A stretch of 55,196 bases of DNA from Haliea sp. (GTDB lineage Bacteria > Pseudomonadota > Gammaproteobacteria > Pseudomonadales > Halieaceae), in assembly GCA_002862465.1 (NCBI GenBank), contig PKDD01000092.1, forward strand, positions 1 to 55,196, in the 5' to 3' direction. Numbering within the stretch: position 1 is the first letter of the stretch; each line of letters opens with the position of its first letter. The translations under genes were made by a program, and so were the position numbers. The notes beneath the pieces were generated by a model, which ran no database searches, was not told the origin of the DNA, and saw only the letters and a program-made list of their open reading frames with translations. Below are positions 43,487 to 51,879 of this stretch, one piece after another.

Positions 43487-44356
43487 TTAGAAGTGGCGTA
43501 GGATACCTTCAGCGTAGGATTCCATAAACTGTTTTTTTTCGTCGATGGTAGAGTGTTTTTTGCCCAGCGCATACTGAAAGGGCGGTGCCACAGTGCTTTC
43601 CAATCCGTCATCAACTAATCGTTGGTAGAGGGTCAGACTAGGTGATGCGCTGATGCCAATCATGGCCTCGAAGGGAAGGTGATCCCGCCCGTTTTTCTTG
43701 CGCAGTTGATCAAGGTTTTGCAACAAAGGCTTTACGTCTGCTGGGGCAGTACCCGCGCCTATATAGCCGCTCCCCACCAGTGCCGCCCGACGCAGAGCGA
43801 TTTCACTGGTCCCTCCGATGTAAATTGAAGGATGTATCTGTGGTGCAGGACTTAATTGTATTTTAGGAAAGTCAAAATGTGCACCGTGATGCTCGACCAT
43901 TCCGCCCGCCCAGAGTTTGTGCAGGATCTCAATAATCTCATCAGTTATTTTTCCTCTCTGGTGAAAATCTACACCGTAGATATCGAACTCTTCTTTCATC
44001 CAGCCGACGCCTACACCCAGAATAAAGCGGTTGTCACTCAGTATCGCTAGAGTAGCGCTTGCCCGTGCAATCTCATGAGGGTTGCGCAGCGGGAGAACGT
44101 ACACCCCACATGTAAAAAGTAGATTGCTTGTTACTGCTGCCATAGCAGCAAAAATAGCCGTTTGGTCAGGGTATTCATCATCGGGTTGCATCGGCGGCTG
44201 ACCGGTTTCGGAATAGGGGTAATTCGGAACGATGGACTGAGGATAAACGGCATGATCACCACTCATTAGTCCGTGAAAACCCACCTCCTCTGCAAATTGA
44301 GCGATCTCAATTAACTGGTCGGTTTCCGCCCACGTTATTGCTTGCCAGAATTTCAT
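43487..44356 (-). CDS. LLM class flavin-dependent oxidoreductase
   Basis: A 289-residue bacterial-luciferase-like barrel. Typical segments are EEVGFHGLMSGDHAVYP, FAAMAAVTSNLLFTCGVYVLPLRNPHEIARASATL, RFILGVGVGWMKEEFDIYGVDF and PSIYIGGTSEIALRRAA. The sequence fits the F420-type subgroup often named TIGR03619, common in Mycobacterium and found occasionally in marine Proteobacteria; use of FMN or F420 cannot be told from sequence alone. Such enzymes reduce or monooxygenate polycyclic or unsaturated substrates. It lies between the hydrolase and a sulfotransferase on the same strand. Confidence 0.87.
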   Translation of the reverse strand: MKFWQAITWAETDQLIEIAQFAEEVGFHGLMSGDHAVYPQSIVPNYPYSETGQPPMQPDDEYPDQTAIFAAMAAVTSNLLFTCGVYVLPLRNPHEIARASATLAILSDNRFILGVGVGWMKEEFDIYGVDFHQRGKITDEIIEILHKLWAGGMVEHHGAHFDFPKIQLSPAPQIHPSIYIGGTSEIALRRAALVGSGYIGAGTAPADVKPLLQNLDQLRKKNGRDHLPFEAMIGISASPSLTLYQRLVDDGLESTVAPPFQYALGKKHSTIDEKKQFMESYAEGILRHF

Positions 44357-44394
44357 GTAGTTGCCGCCATGTGTCGCACCGTGAAGATGTCGAT

Positions 44395-45633
44395 TTATAT
44401 GGATTCTTGCGGGACGTCGAAATATGCCTCATATTCTAAGAATAGATCACGTAGTTCGTCTTCGCCCATTCCCGTATTGGCCAAGCTATACAAATGTTTT
44501 CCGTATTTGTCTGCAGGATTATTGTCGAGAAAAGATTGCATGGCTGTGGCAGCTTCGGCAGATAATTCTATGCCGAAGTGTTCATAGGCGCGGCGAACCG
44601 TGCCTACTTGGTCTGCCATAAAATCGCGGAAGTATAGGTCGACTACCTGACTTGCCGGGAGTTTTCCTGATTTTCGATATGCAACGGTATTATTATAACC
44701 CTGTGCCAAGGCCTTGGCGTAGTAGGCAGTGACCTTACTTAGATCAGCGTGATTACTGGACATAGTATGCAGAGTCGTTGCCAGATTACTGGTAGACACA
44801 ACGATTTTTGCCGGATCGCGATGCGTTTGGACAAAAAGCGCATCTGGATATTCTCTATGAATGTGTTGCAGATGCCAGAGGTGCTGCGGAGATTTTAGAG
44901 CCCAGCGTTTCCCCGGGGCTTTCCACTGCAAGACCTGTAGGAATCGACGATGCCATTTGAGCGCTGATCGCATATCACATTCCATTACCCAGCGGTCATA
45001 CGTAGGTACGAAAAACTGGACCAGATAAATCATTGAAGTGAAATCATGACTTGTCATGGTGACGCACTCTTGCGCCCGTTCAGCGCCCATGGGGTGCATA
45101 GTCTTAAACTCTGGCAAGAGTTTCTCAACCCTCTTCAGGTCTGCTTGCGCCAGCGCGATGCGCGGGTCCGTTCTATACGTCGCTGTCTCGGGCGGCGGAA
45201 ATGGTCGGGCAGTCTCCCACGTTAGAGGTACGCGGTTGTCCGGATCCATTACTAGCAAATCATGAAAAATCGTCGTGCCAGAGCGGGGCGGGCCGACGAC
45301 AAATATGGGCCGCTCTATACTTTGCTTTTCTATGTCCGGCTGTTGTTTGAAAAGAGCAACAAAATTGAGCCTATTTTCCAGTGTACGCAGAAGATCAGAT
45401 TTGGCAATAATGCGACCGAGTAGTGAAAGATTGGCCTCTTTATCTAACCCGTCCAACAGAAGGGTCAACGGCTGCCTAAAGTCGTTCTCACCAAAGTCAG
45501 TGAGGCCGGTATTGTCTGAAGCTTTCTGCAGTAGTTTATCGAGGCTCAGGTTCACCGGTTGAAAACCAAAGGCATTGACGCTGCGACCGACCATATTGAG
45601 AAATCGTACAGGCAGAGGCATTGGTGTTTTCAT
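44395..45633 (-). CDS. sulfotransferase family protein (PAPS-dependent)
   Basis: The protein has 412 residues and the family motifs VVGPPRSGTTIFHDLL for the 5'-phosphosulfate and THRDPAKIVVSTSNLATTL for the 3'-phosphate, with RWALKSPQHLWHLQHI in between. The N-terminal region NTGLTDFGENDFRQPL and LGRIIAKSDLLRTLENRL resembles the other two sulfotransferases here. The DUF1214-type gene at 45635 starts upstream on the same strand and ends one base before this start, so the two are coupled. The order DUF1214 then sulfotransferase is the same as at 39121-41575. Confidence 0.9.
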   Translation of the reverse strand: MKTPMPLPVRFLNMVGRSVNAFGFQPVNLSLDKLLQKASDNTGLTDFGENDFRQPLTLLLDGLDKEANLSLLGRIIAKSDLLRTLENRLNFVALFKQQPDIEKQSIERPIFVVGPPRSGTTIFHDLLVMDPDNRVPLTWETARPFPPPETATYRTDPRIALAQADLKRVEKLLPEFKTMHPMGAERAQECVTMTSHDFTSMIYLVQFFVPTYDRWVMECDMRSALKWHRRFLQVLQWKAPGKRWALKSPQHLWHLQHIHREYPDALFVQTHRDPAKIVVSTSNLATTLHTMSSNHADLSKVTAYYAKALAQGYNNTVAYRKSGKLPASQVVDLYFRDFMADQVGTVRRAYEHFGIELSAEAATAMQSFLDNNPADKYGKHLYSLANTGMGEDELRDLFLEYEAYFDVPQESI

Positions 45634-45634
45634 G

Positions 45635-46750
45635 TCAGGTGCCGAGATCAGCGAGCTTGATTAACTCGGCCTTTGGTGTTTCAGCGTCTCCGGCCACTAG
45701 GAAAAATCGCCAAAACACCAACCCAAAAAAATTGCCCTCAGTGTCTAGCCAGTTTGGGAGGGCTGGGTCGGAGTGGGCGATAATCATTTTAAAACTACCA
45801 TCACTTTCTAATACTGTTTGAGTCCGGTTCAAAGACACGCTGCGATTGCGAAAGTCAAAGGTTTGTTGAAATCGATTCCACAGGCACACATTGCCGAATC
45901 GGCACTCGGGCCATCGGCCGGTAATCACTAATGCCTCATCGGCTCCAATGAAAAACGGTGCCATTGAATAGTGTGCATCATAAGCGGCGAGGCCAAAATC
46001 ACCTGGTGGCTGTGGTTGCGGAAACTCGTTGGGTGTGAGCGATAGGAATGCGGGTGGTACGCTGTTGGCCATCGGGGGCATGCCCAACGTCCTGCCATGT
46101 ATGGCGTTACACACGCGTCGAATACCTGCCGCCACTGTTTCGTCACTGGGTGCTGCAGGCACTCCTTTTGCCGTCAGACATTCGATACGGATACGCGGCT
46201 CTAGGTCCGGATCGGTAGCGGCAGGAGTTGTGTGTTCAAAATAATGCCGCGTTGTAACCCGAGAGGCACCCGGCTCAAGTGGTAGCCAGCCTCTGTCTCT
46301 TGGTTCCCCGCCGAGATACAGTGTGAAATTGCCATTGCTATCAATCTCGAGATTTTCGTCGTTGATCACGCCAGCGGTTCTAGTTGCCATGTGCCCGTCT
46401 TCAGCACCCACCTCAATGGTGAGGGAAAAATAAGCTGCACCATGGATACTGCCATGTATCACGTACGCATGATCTGGGCTTACAGGCGCATCGAAGTAAA
46501 TTGCGTCTGAGTTGTCTCCTGTGAGTTTGCGGCTTGATGTTGTAATGCGCCGGAAGTCCGGCTGACTAGCATCCAGTTCAAAGTTCCCTATCAGAGATGC
46601 CTCTATGATGTGCATTAGCGCACGGTGGGAGCCGACGATGTCCTCTGGAGAATTTAGATTCCATTCAGCGCTCGACCAGCGGGCGTCGATTTCTTGCAAT
46701 AACTCGATGAACTCACCCAAGGCAGTGCGACTTTTTGTTTGAAGGGTCAT
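45635..46750 (-). CDS. DUF1214-type protein, second copy
   Basis: A 371-residue homologue of the protein at 39121. TGDNSDAIYFDAPVSPDHAY and IHGSIHGAAYFSLTIEV mirror the GGDNADALY/ISGHRGSARYFAVTV region, and HSDPALPNWLDTEGNFFGL mirrors the C-terminal HRDPEVPNWLD motif. Sequence identity away from these motifs is low. It has no signal peptide. It lies between two sulfotransferase genes (46769 upstream, 44395 downstream) on the same strand with gaps of 18 and 1 bases. The protein function is unknown; the position suggests it acts on the substrate or product of sulfation. Confidence 0.75.
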   Translation of the reverse strand: MTLQTKSRTALGEFIELLQEIDARWSSAEWNLNSPEDIVGSHRALMHIIEASLIGNFELDASQPDFRRITTSSRKLTGDNSDAIYFDAPVSPDHAYVIHGSIHGAAYFSLTIEVGAEDGHMATRTAGVINDENLEIDSNGNFTLYLGGEPRDRGWLPLEPGASRVTTRHYFEHTTPAATDPDLEPRIRIECLTAKGVPAAPSDETVAAGIRRVCNAIHGRTLGMPPMANSVPPAFLSLTPNEFPQPQPPGDFGLAAYDAHYSMAPFFIGADEALVITGRWPECRFGNVCLWNRFQQTFDFRNRSVSLNRTQTVLESDGSFKMIIAHSDPALPNWLDTEGNFFGLVFWRFFLVAGDAETPKAELIKLADLGT

Positions 46751-46768
46751 AGTGGTTTCCGTAATGCG

Positions 46769-48070
46769 TTAGTTATTGGCTATCGCCATATGTGGGTTGA
46801 TGGATTCGAAAGGGATATTGAATCGTTTACGGTAAAACATCAATCGCTGCTCGACTTCCTGTGGATCAAGCCCAAAATCAGTCAGGCTGTACTTGTGGGC
46901 GCCATGCTGATGTTGTCGATTGCTGTCTAGCCAAGCTTGCATTGCAGTGCGCGTATGAGGCGTGAGCGGTTGCCCTAAGAAGTCGTAAATTCCGCCTATT
47001 GCATTTTCCCAGTCGGCGGTAATGTCAGCGTACAAAACGTCATATTGATTCTGATCAGGAACGCTAGCAGCACGCACTTTGAGGCTTTTCTTTAGCATAC
47101 GTTCAGTTTTATTAAGCCATTCTGTGCCTACCCATTCGGGCGTAACACTCGCACTGTCGCGCACGATGGCATTCCATACCATCGAGCAGGAAGACCCAAC
47201 CACTTTAATTGGATCGCGATGCGGGCAGATTAACTTGGCATTAGGAAAGACGTGTAAAAGCGCGTCTAAGTCCTGCATATGCTGCGGAGACTTGAGAAGC
47301 CAGGGTTTGTCCTCGGGATCGTCCCGAAACCACGAAATGATTTTCAAAAGCATCGCCATATACTCATAGGCCGCCGTCTGGTCATGCGTCATTAACCATT
47401 CGGAGAACGTCGGAATTTTTGCCGAGACCTCAAATAGCTGGGTTGAAAAACCGTGTTGTATCAATCCAATTTCTTCCTCTACTTCAAAGGTGTCCAGCGG
47501 GTGGACCGCTGCAATCTGCGGGCTCATATAGAGAACTGCTTTTAAACCTCTTTCTACTGCGGTGATACGCGGATCGATTTTTCCATCTGCCCTCGCAGTA
47601 AAGCACTCCGGGTCCGGTACTGGATAAACAGATTCCCATGATTTAATGTGCAGAAAGTTTGAATCTGATGCCATGAGGCGCTGTAGTCGGGTCGTGCCAG
47701 AGCGCGCAAGGCCAACAATGACAACAGGGTCAGGCATTGAGCGTGCAAGGATTTCTGGGTGGCGTTTAATGAGATCTTGAGCGTATAGGCGACCTTTTAA
47801 CAGGCGTAGAATGCTAGACTTGCTCATGAACTTACCCAAAGAATTAAGGTCGGCCTCATCCTGAAGTGACTGAATAAGCAGTTTCATGGGTTTTAGAAAG
47901 CTGTCATCGCCGAAGTCAGTTAAACCAGTGTCTTTTTGCGCTGTTGCAATCAGTGCCGATGGGTTCATCTGAAAATCAGTGATACCTAAAGCGCTGAAGC
48001 CACGGAGCGCAGTGTTTAGCATGCGTATGGGGGTGCGCTGGTAATCGATTGCTTGCAGTTTTTTATTCAT
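46769..48070 (-). CDS. sulfotransferase family protein (PAPS-dependent)
   Basis: A 433-residue sulfotransferase. VVIVGLARSGTTRLQRLM and CPHRDPIKVVGSSCSMVW are the PAPS motifs, KPWLLKSPQHMQDLDALL the intervening one. It has the same N-terminal DTGLTDFGDDSFLKPM and GKFMSKSSILRLLKGRL segments as the other two copies, but Pro/Ala differ in the 5' loop. ATG 48068-48070 has CGGAAT six bases upstream; an ATG 11 codons earlier is less likely. It is the first gene of the minus-strand run and divergent from a TetR gene across 130 bases, so TetR control of this run is plausible. Confidence 0.9.
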   Translation of the reverse strand: MNKKLQAIDYQRTPIRMLNTALRGFSALGITDFQMNPSALIATAQKDTGLTDFGDDSFLKPMKLLIQSLQDEADLNSLGKFMSKSSILRLLKGRLYAQDLIKRHPEILARSMPDPVVIVGLARSGTTRLQRLMASDSNFLHIKSWESVYPVPDPECFTARADGKIDPRITAVERGLKAVLYMSPQIAAVHPLDTFEVEEEIGLIQHGFSTQLFEVSAKIPTFSEWLMTHDQTAAYEYMAMLLKIISWFRDDPEDKPWLLKSPQHMQDLDALLHVFPNAKLICPHRDPIKVVGSSCSMVWNAIVRDSASVTPEWVGTEWLNKTERMLKKSLKVRAASVPDQNQYDVLYADITADWENAIGGIYDFLGQPLTPHTRTAMQAWLDSNRQHQHGAHKYSLTDFGLDPQEVEQRLMFYRKRFNIPFESINPHMAIANN

Positions 48071-48200
48071 ATTTATTCCGTGTTGTCCTAAGGCTACTTG
48101 CAAATGATAAGCTTCTGTCCAGTAGGTGCCTATTTACGCTGTCATCTATTTAGCCCAAGATGCCACAATAGGCGTATTCGAAAAAGCGATTATTTTGTCC

Positions 48201-48779
48201 ATGATTGACGCAAAAACCGATCAAGTCGTGTCCATTCTCTCTGCTGCTAGGCGCTGCTATCTTGCCAACGGTATTTCCGCTACTGGCATGAAAGAGGTTG
48301 CTGCCGGTGCCGCTCTGGCGCGTTCTACCCTGTACCGATATTTTCCAAGTCGTGACGATTTGTTGGTCGCGACCATTATGGAGGAGATGATCGAGCTTAA
48401 CGATTGCATCCGTAAGCGGTTGGTTAAATATCCCCATCCTGCGGATCAGGTAGTTGAGGGGTTATTAGTTGCGATCAAGGAAATTCCTCGGCGGCCACTG
48501 CTGCATGCGGTTTTTGCATCCGAACAAGATAGCCGAGCGCGCCGCGTTATCTGGAGTTCGGATGCTATTGTCAGCTTCGGAGAAGAACTTATGGATCACG
48601 TTATCCGGCCTGCTCGCGATGCGGATTTGTTGCAGAACGCGGTGCGTCCTGAAATATTGATAGAGTGGGTTTATCGGCTGCTTTTGTCATTTCTCACGTT
48701 GCCCAGTAACTGGGTCAAAAGCGATAAGCAATTGCGCACTACGCTGCATGCGCTTTTGGTCCCTGTGTTGCTGAAGTAA
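48201..48779 (+). CDS. TetR/AcrR family transcriptional regulator
   Basis: A 192-residue regulator. The DNA-binding part VVSILSAARRCYLANGISATGMKEVAAGAALARSTLYRYFPSRDDLL is a clear TetR helix-turn-helix, with the YRYFPSRDDLL end of helix 3 intact. The ligand-binding domain is variable, as usual. ATG 48201 gives the normal N-terminal length; a GTG 25 codons upstream is in frame but adds an unlikely segment, and neither has a good ribosome binding site. Its 3' end overlaps the convergent FAD oxidoreductase gene by 41 bases. It probably controls that gene, the divergent sulfotransferase or both; 26-base dyad at 50466 is a candidate operator. Confidence 0.88.
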   Translation: MIDAKTDQVVSILSAARRCYLANGISATGMKEVAAGAALARSTLYRYFPSRDDLLVATIMEEMIELNDCIRKRLVKYPHPADQVVEGLLVAIKEIPRRPLLHAVFASEQDSRARRVIWSSDAIVSFGEELMDHVIRPARDADLLQNAVRPEILIEWVYRLLLSFLTLPSNWVKSDKQLRTTLHALLVPVLLK

Positions 48780-50421
48780 TGGTTGATGTGGCCTCCTGTG
48801 TTGGTGCCACTCCCACGACGTTAGAGGCCAATATTTCATGGGCACAGTTGTAGCCGGGCAGAAATGTGACGCCCGGGCCAGGATGACAAGACGCGCCGCA
48901 TAGGAATAGGTTGTCAATCGGTGTTGTGTGGCCTGTGCCGTCAATAAGGCAGCGATCGCCAATCATTTGGTCAGGGTGCAGCAGGCCATGAGTCCAGTCG
49001 CCGTTAGTAACGCCCTGCATGCTGGCAAAGTGATCAGATGAAAAAATAGCTTGATCAACAATTACGTCGCGAAAGTCGGGCATATATAAGCTGATATGAT
49101 CAATGAGCTTTTCGCCCATCTGGTCCCTCAATTTGCCGCGTTGATCTTTATCTGCCTCACAGGGAAAATAAAAGCCATAGGCACTTGCAATATGGTAGCC
49201 GGGGGGTGCAAGTGTTGGATCGACTATTGTGGGAATCTGAAACGCCAGCGGCACATTTTCGGGCAGTTCTCCCCGTAGGCAGGTTTCGTAACTGCGCTGT
49301 AATTCGCTGGGATCAAGAACCATAGCGCCACCGAAGTAAGCACCAGGTATGGCGTCAAGTTTTTTCAGGTGAGGAGAATACGTGGGTCTGCTTTTTAGTT
49401 TAAATAACATATGCACAAACGCGCCTTGATGAGTAAACGCGTCAACTTTTAGTTGGTCGGCTTCATTCAGGGTGTGGTTAGCAAGCAGACCATTGAATGT
49501 CGCTTGTTTGTCTAGGTTTGAAACGATGATATTTGCATGCAGGCGCTGTCCGCTTTTTAGTTCAACAGCCACGGCGCGATTGTCTTCCACAACAATGTGC
49601 GAAACCCGCTGCTTCAGTCTGACTTCGCCACCCAAAGCGGTGATTTGCTCTGCAAGGCAATCTGACAGTTTGCCAATGCCGCCTTTGACACGTTGCATCA
49701 AGCCGTCCGAGCCTTCCTGAGCCATGGTATAAATTAGGCACATGCCTGAACCTGGAGTATACGGACCTTTGTAAGTCGCCTGCACTGCCGCAAAAGCCAT
49801 GCTGGCGCGCAGTTCGCTGTGTTTAATGGGGTCGGGGAAAAATTTATCAATGATATCCATGGCCGAGCCTTTGAAGGCAAGTTCTAGGTGTTCTCGTTGT
49901 TTTGGTGTTTTTGCCTCGGCAATAAGTTCTTCCAGTTTGCGCGGCGCTTTGCGCGCAGTGAAACGATCCAGCACGTTTGCGGGGAACTGGCAGAATTTCA
50001 TCAGCCGGACGAATCCCAGCATGGCACCGGGACCGAAGCTACGCAAGACGTTGAACGCAAGCTTCAGCGGGTCCTTGAAAAATATCAAAGGGCGAGCCTG
50101 AGCGCCTGCTAGATTCACTGCCATTACCGGTAACGGAATTAACTCAACGCCATGCGATTCAAAATCGAAATACGATTTTATCTCTGCAGACAGAGGGAAC
50201 AAGCAGCTAGCACCGACCTCATTAAGACATCCTTTGAGAATTTCTCGTGTGCCGCCCATCCCTCCAACATAATTATTTTTTTCAAGCACAAGCACTTTGT
50301 GTCCGTTGCGAGCTAACACTAAGCCCGCGGCTAGTCCGTTATGCCCGGCACCGATAATGATGCAGTCGTGCTCATCATTCGCTGTTTCGGGCGAGGAATT
50401 GGTTTCAGCCTGCTTGTTCAT
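48739..50421 (-). CDS. NAD(P)/FAD-dependent oxidoreductase, phytoene dehydrogenase-like (CrtI family)
   Basis: A 560-residue flavoprotein. The dinucleotide-binding motif IIIGAGHNGLAAGLVLARNGHKVLVLEK (residues about 21-48) and the C-terminal HPGPGVTFLPGYNCAHEI motif are typical of phytoene-desaturase-like amine oxidases, and QRVKGGIGKLSDCLAEQI is the middle family motif. Carotenoid desaturases and retinol saturases are relatives; no carotenoid gene lies nearby, so the substrate may be another isoprenoid or a lipid. The N-terminal 18 residues before the FAD motif are polar and of low complexity. The last 41 bases overlap the convergent TetR gene. Confidence 0.9.
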   Translation of the reverse strand: MNKQAETNSSPETANDEHDCIIIGAGHNGLAAGLVLARNGHKVLVLEKNNYVGGMGGTREILKGCLNEVGASCLFPLSAEIKSYFDFESHGVELIPLPVMAVNLAGAQARPLIFFKDPLKLAFNVLRSFGPGAMLGFVRLMKFCQFPANVLDRFTARKAPRKLEELIAEAKTPKQREHLELAFKGSAMDIIDKFFPDPIKHSELRASMAFAAVQATYKGPYTPGSGMCLIYTMAQEGSDGLMQRVKGGIGKLSDCLAEQITALGGEVRLKQRVSHIVVEDNRAVAVELKSGQRLHANIIVSNLDKQATFNGLLANHTLNEADQLKVDAFTHQGAFVHMLFKLKSRPTYSPHLKKLDAIPGAYFGGAMVLDPSELQRSYETCLRGELPENVPLAFQIPTIVDPTLAPPGYHIASAYGFYFPCEADKDQRGKLRDQMGEKLIDHISLYMPDFRDVIVDQAIFSSDHFASMQGVTNGDWTHGLLHPDQMIGDRCLIDGTGHTTPIDNLFLCGASCHPGPGVTFLPGYNCAHEILASNVVGVAPTQEATSTITSATQGPKAHAA

Positions 50422-50465
50422 AGTATGCGCTCCAGTACCAAGGAATTACTTGTATAACCCGTCTA

Positions 50466-50491
50466 TCGGACATATTATTTTAAATGTCCGA
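50466..50491. promoter_or_regulatory. 26-base palindrome, candidate TetR operator
   Basis: TCGGACAT (50466-50473) and ATGTCCGA (50484-50491) are perfect reverse complements separated by ten bases. The site sits in the divergent promoter region between the FAD oxidoreductase (minus, start 50421) and the kinase (plus, start 50543), where an operator for the nearby TetR protein is expected. The spacer is AT-rich. Confidence 0.6.
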
Positions 50492-50542
50492 CTACGGCAA
50501 GTTTGTAAAAGCAGTTACTTACATTTTCCACTTAGGGTTGTC

Positions 50543-51760
50543 ATGGCAATACGCAATACGATAGCGATATTCTTGATCGTGATGAAGGGTTTAGGCCGTC
50601 TAGTCTTTGACGCTCTAGGGGATATAACGGAACGCAGTCTTCCGTTCAAAGCCGACGATATCGTTAAGCCAGATATTTTGGCCCGCCTGCTCAACGAAGG
50701 GACTTTGCAACCTCATGCGACACCCGTAGTGATCGACACGGTAGTGCGTCAGGATGTGCCATCGGTCAGCAGCAATTGTCACAACCTCGTACTTACTATT
50801 AAGCAAGCCGGCGACGTTACTTTGCCCCCTAGCTTATTCGTCAAGGTACCTATGGAACCCCTGGCAACTCGCTGGTTTTTTAGTATTATCAATTCTTGGC
50901 AATTGGAGTCGTATTTTTTTCGCCACGTTGCGCAAACTCTTCCTTTGCGAACGCCAGTAACCTACGCCACTGCCTGGCAGAGATCTCGCTTTTACTTGGT
51001 GCAGGAAAATCTGCATGAAGACCCTACGGTCGAATTATTCGTCAATCCAGATATGATGCAGGGCCCGTCGCTTCAGCGAGTTTACGGTTGTCTGGACACC
51101 TTTGCCCGATTGCATGCTTGTCATTACGATCTCAGTCGGGATGAGCGTGAAGCGATACTGCCGATTGATTATCACCTGTTTCTATCTCCTACGATGGGGT
51201 TGGTGGCGAGAAATTTGAATCGTCTGGCATTAGTGCCTTGTTTAAAAAAGCGCCCCGGTGAGATACCAACTGAGGTGTCAGAGGCGTATCGGCTTACCAT
51301 CAGTCACTGGGACGATTTACTAGAATACTGGTTTTCTGGCCCCTTATCGTTGCTGCACGGGGACAGTCATCTCGGTAACTTTTTTGTCTCTGGAGATGAG
51401 ATGGGCATGCTTGATTGGCAAGCTGCGCATTGGGGCAAGGGTGTTCGCGATGTCCAGTACTTCCTTATTGATTCGCTGCCGGCTCCGACACTGGCTGCTC
51501 ATGAGCGAGAACTGGTAGAGTACTATGTGCAACGCAGAGCGCACCACGGCACGGCTATTGACGCTGAGCAGACGTGGCAGGAGTATCGCAGTTTTACGTT
51601 TCACACGCTGATGACTATCGTCGTTACTATTGGCTTTGGCGCTTTGAACGAAGATCAGGATGCGCTCTTTACTGAGGTGCTTAGGCGCTCGGTCGCGGCG
51701 GTACAGCGGGTAGACTATCCAGGCTGGCTGCGAGACTTCCTGACCCCGTCCTCTGGGTAA
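50543..51760 (+). CDS. APH/EcKinase-like phosphotransferase
   Basis: A 405-residue kinase-fold protein. The catalytic loop SLLHGDSHLGNFF and the magnesium-binding MLDWQAAHWGKGVRDVQYFL are clear; NLVLTIKQAGDVTLPPSLFVK supplies the nucleotide lysine. The larger size and the HGDSHLGNFF form fit the DUF1679/ecdysteroid-kinase-like branch of the APH superfamily, which phosphorylates alcohols, in insects steroid hormones. In bacteria such genes occur with isoprenoid or steroid degradation sets, but no reaction is proven. I chose ATG 50543 because AGGG lies five bases before it and because the long upstream extension runs antisense to the FAD gene. No DUF6285 partner follows. Confidence 0.82.
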   Translation: MAIRNTIAIFLIVMKGLGRLVFDALGDITERSLPFKADDIVKPDILARLLNEGTLQPHATPVVIDTVVRQDVPSVSSNCHNLVLTIKQAGDVTLPPSLFVKVPMEPLATRWFFSIINSWQLESYFFRHVAQTLPLRTPVTYATAWQRSRFYLVQENLHEDPTVELFVNPDMMQGPSLQRVYGCLDTFARLHACHYDLSRDEREAILPIDYHLFLSPTMGLVARNLNRLALVPCLKKRPGEIPTEVSEAYRLTISHWDDLLEYWFSGPLSLLHGDSHLGNFFVSGDEMGMLDWQAAHWGKGVRDVQYFLIDSLPAPTLAAHERELVEYYVQRRAHHGTAIDAEQTWQEYRSFTFHTLMTIVVTIGFGALNEDQDALFTEVLRRSVAAVQRVDYPGWLRDFLTPSSG

Positions 51761-51879
51761 AGTTCTCGGCTGCAGGTTGCGCTGCATGGATTGCTTATGC
51801 AAACACATAGAAGGGTTGGCAGCCCCATTCGTGCAGGGATACTTAAGTCTAGTCAGATTATTGATGCAGGACATAGCCC

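Noticed and set aside
48739-50421. Calling a carotenoid biosynthesis locus from the CrtI-like gene
   Set aside because: No crtB, crtY or crtE neighbours are present, and the protein belongs to the broad phytoene-dehydrogenase-like group with many other substrates.
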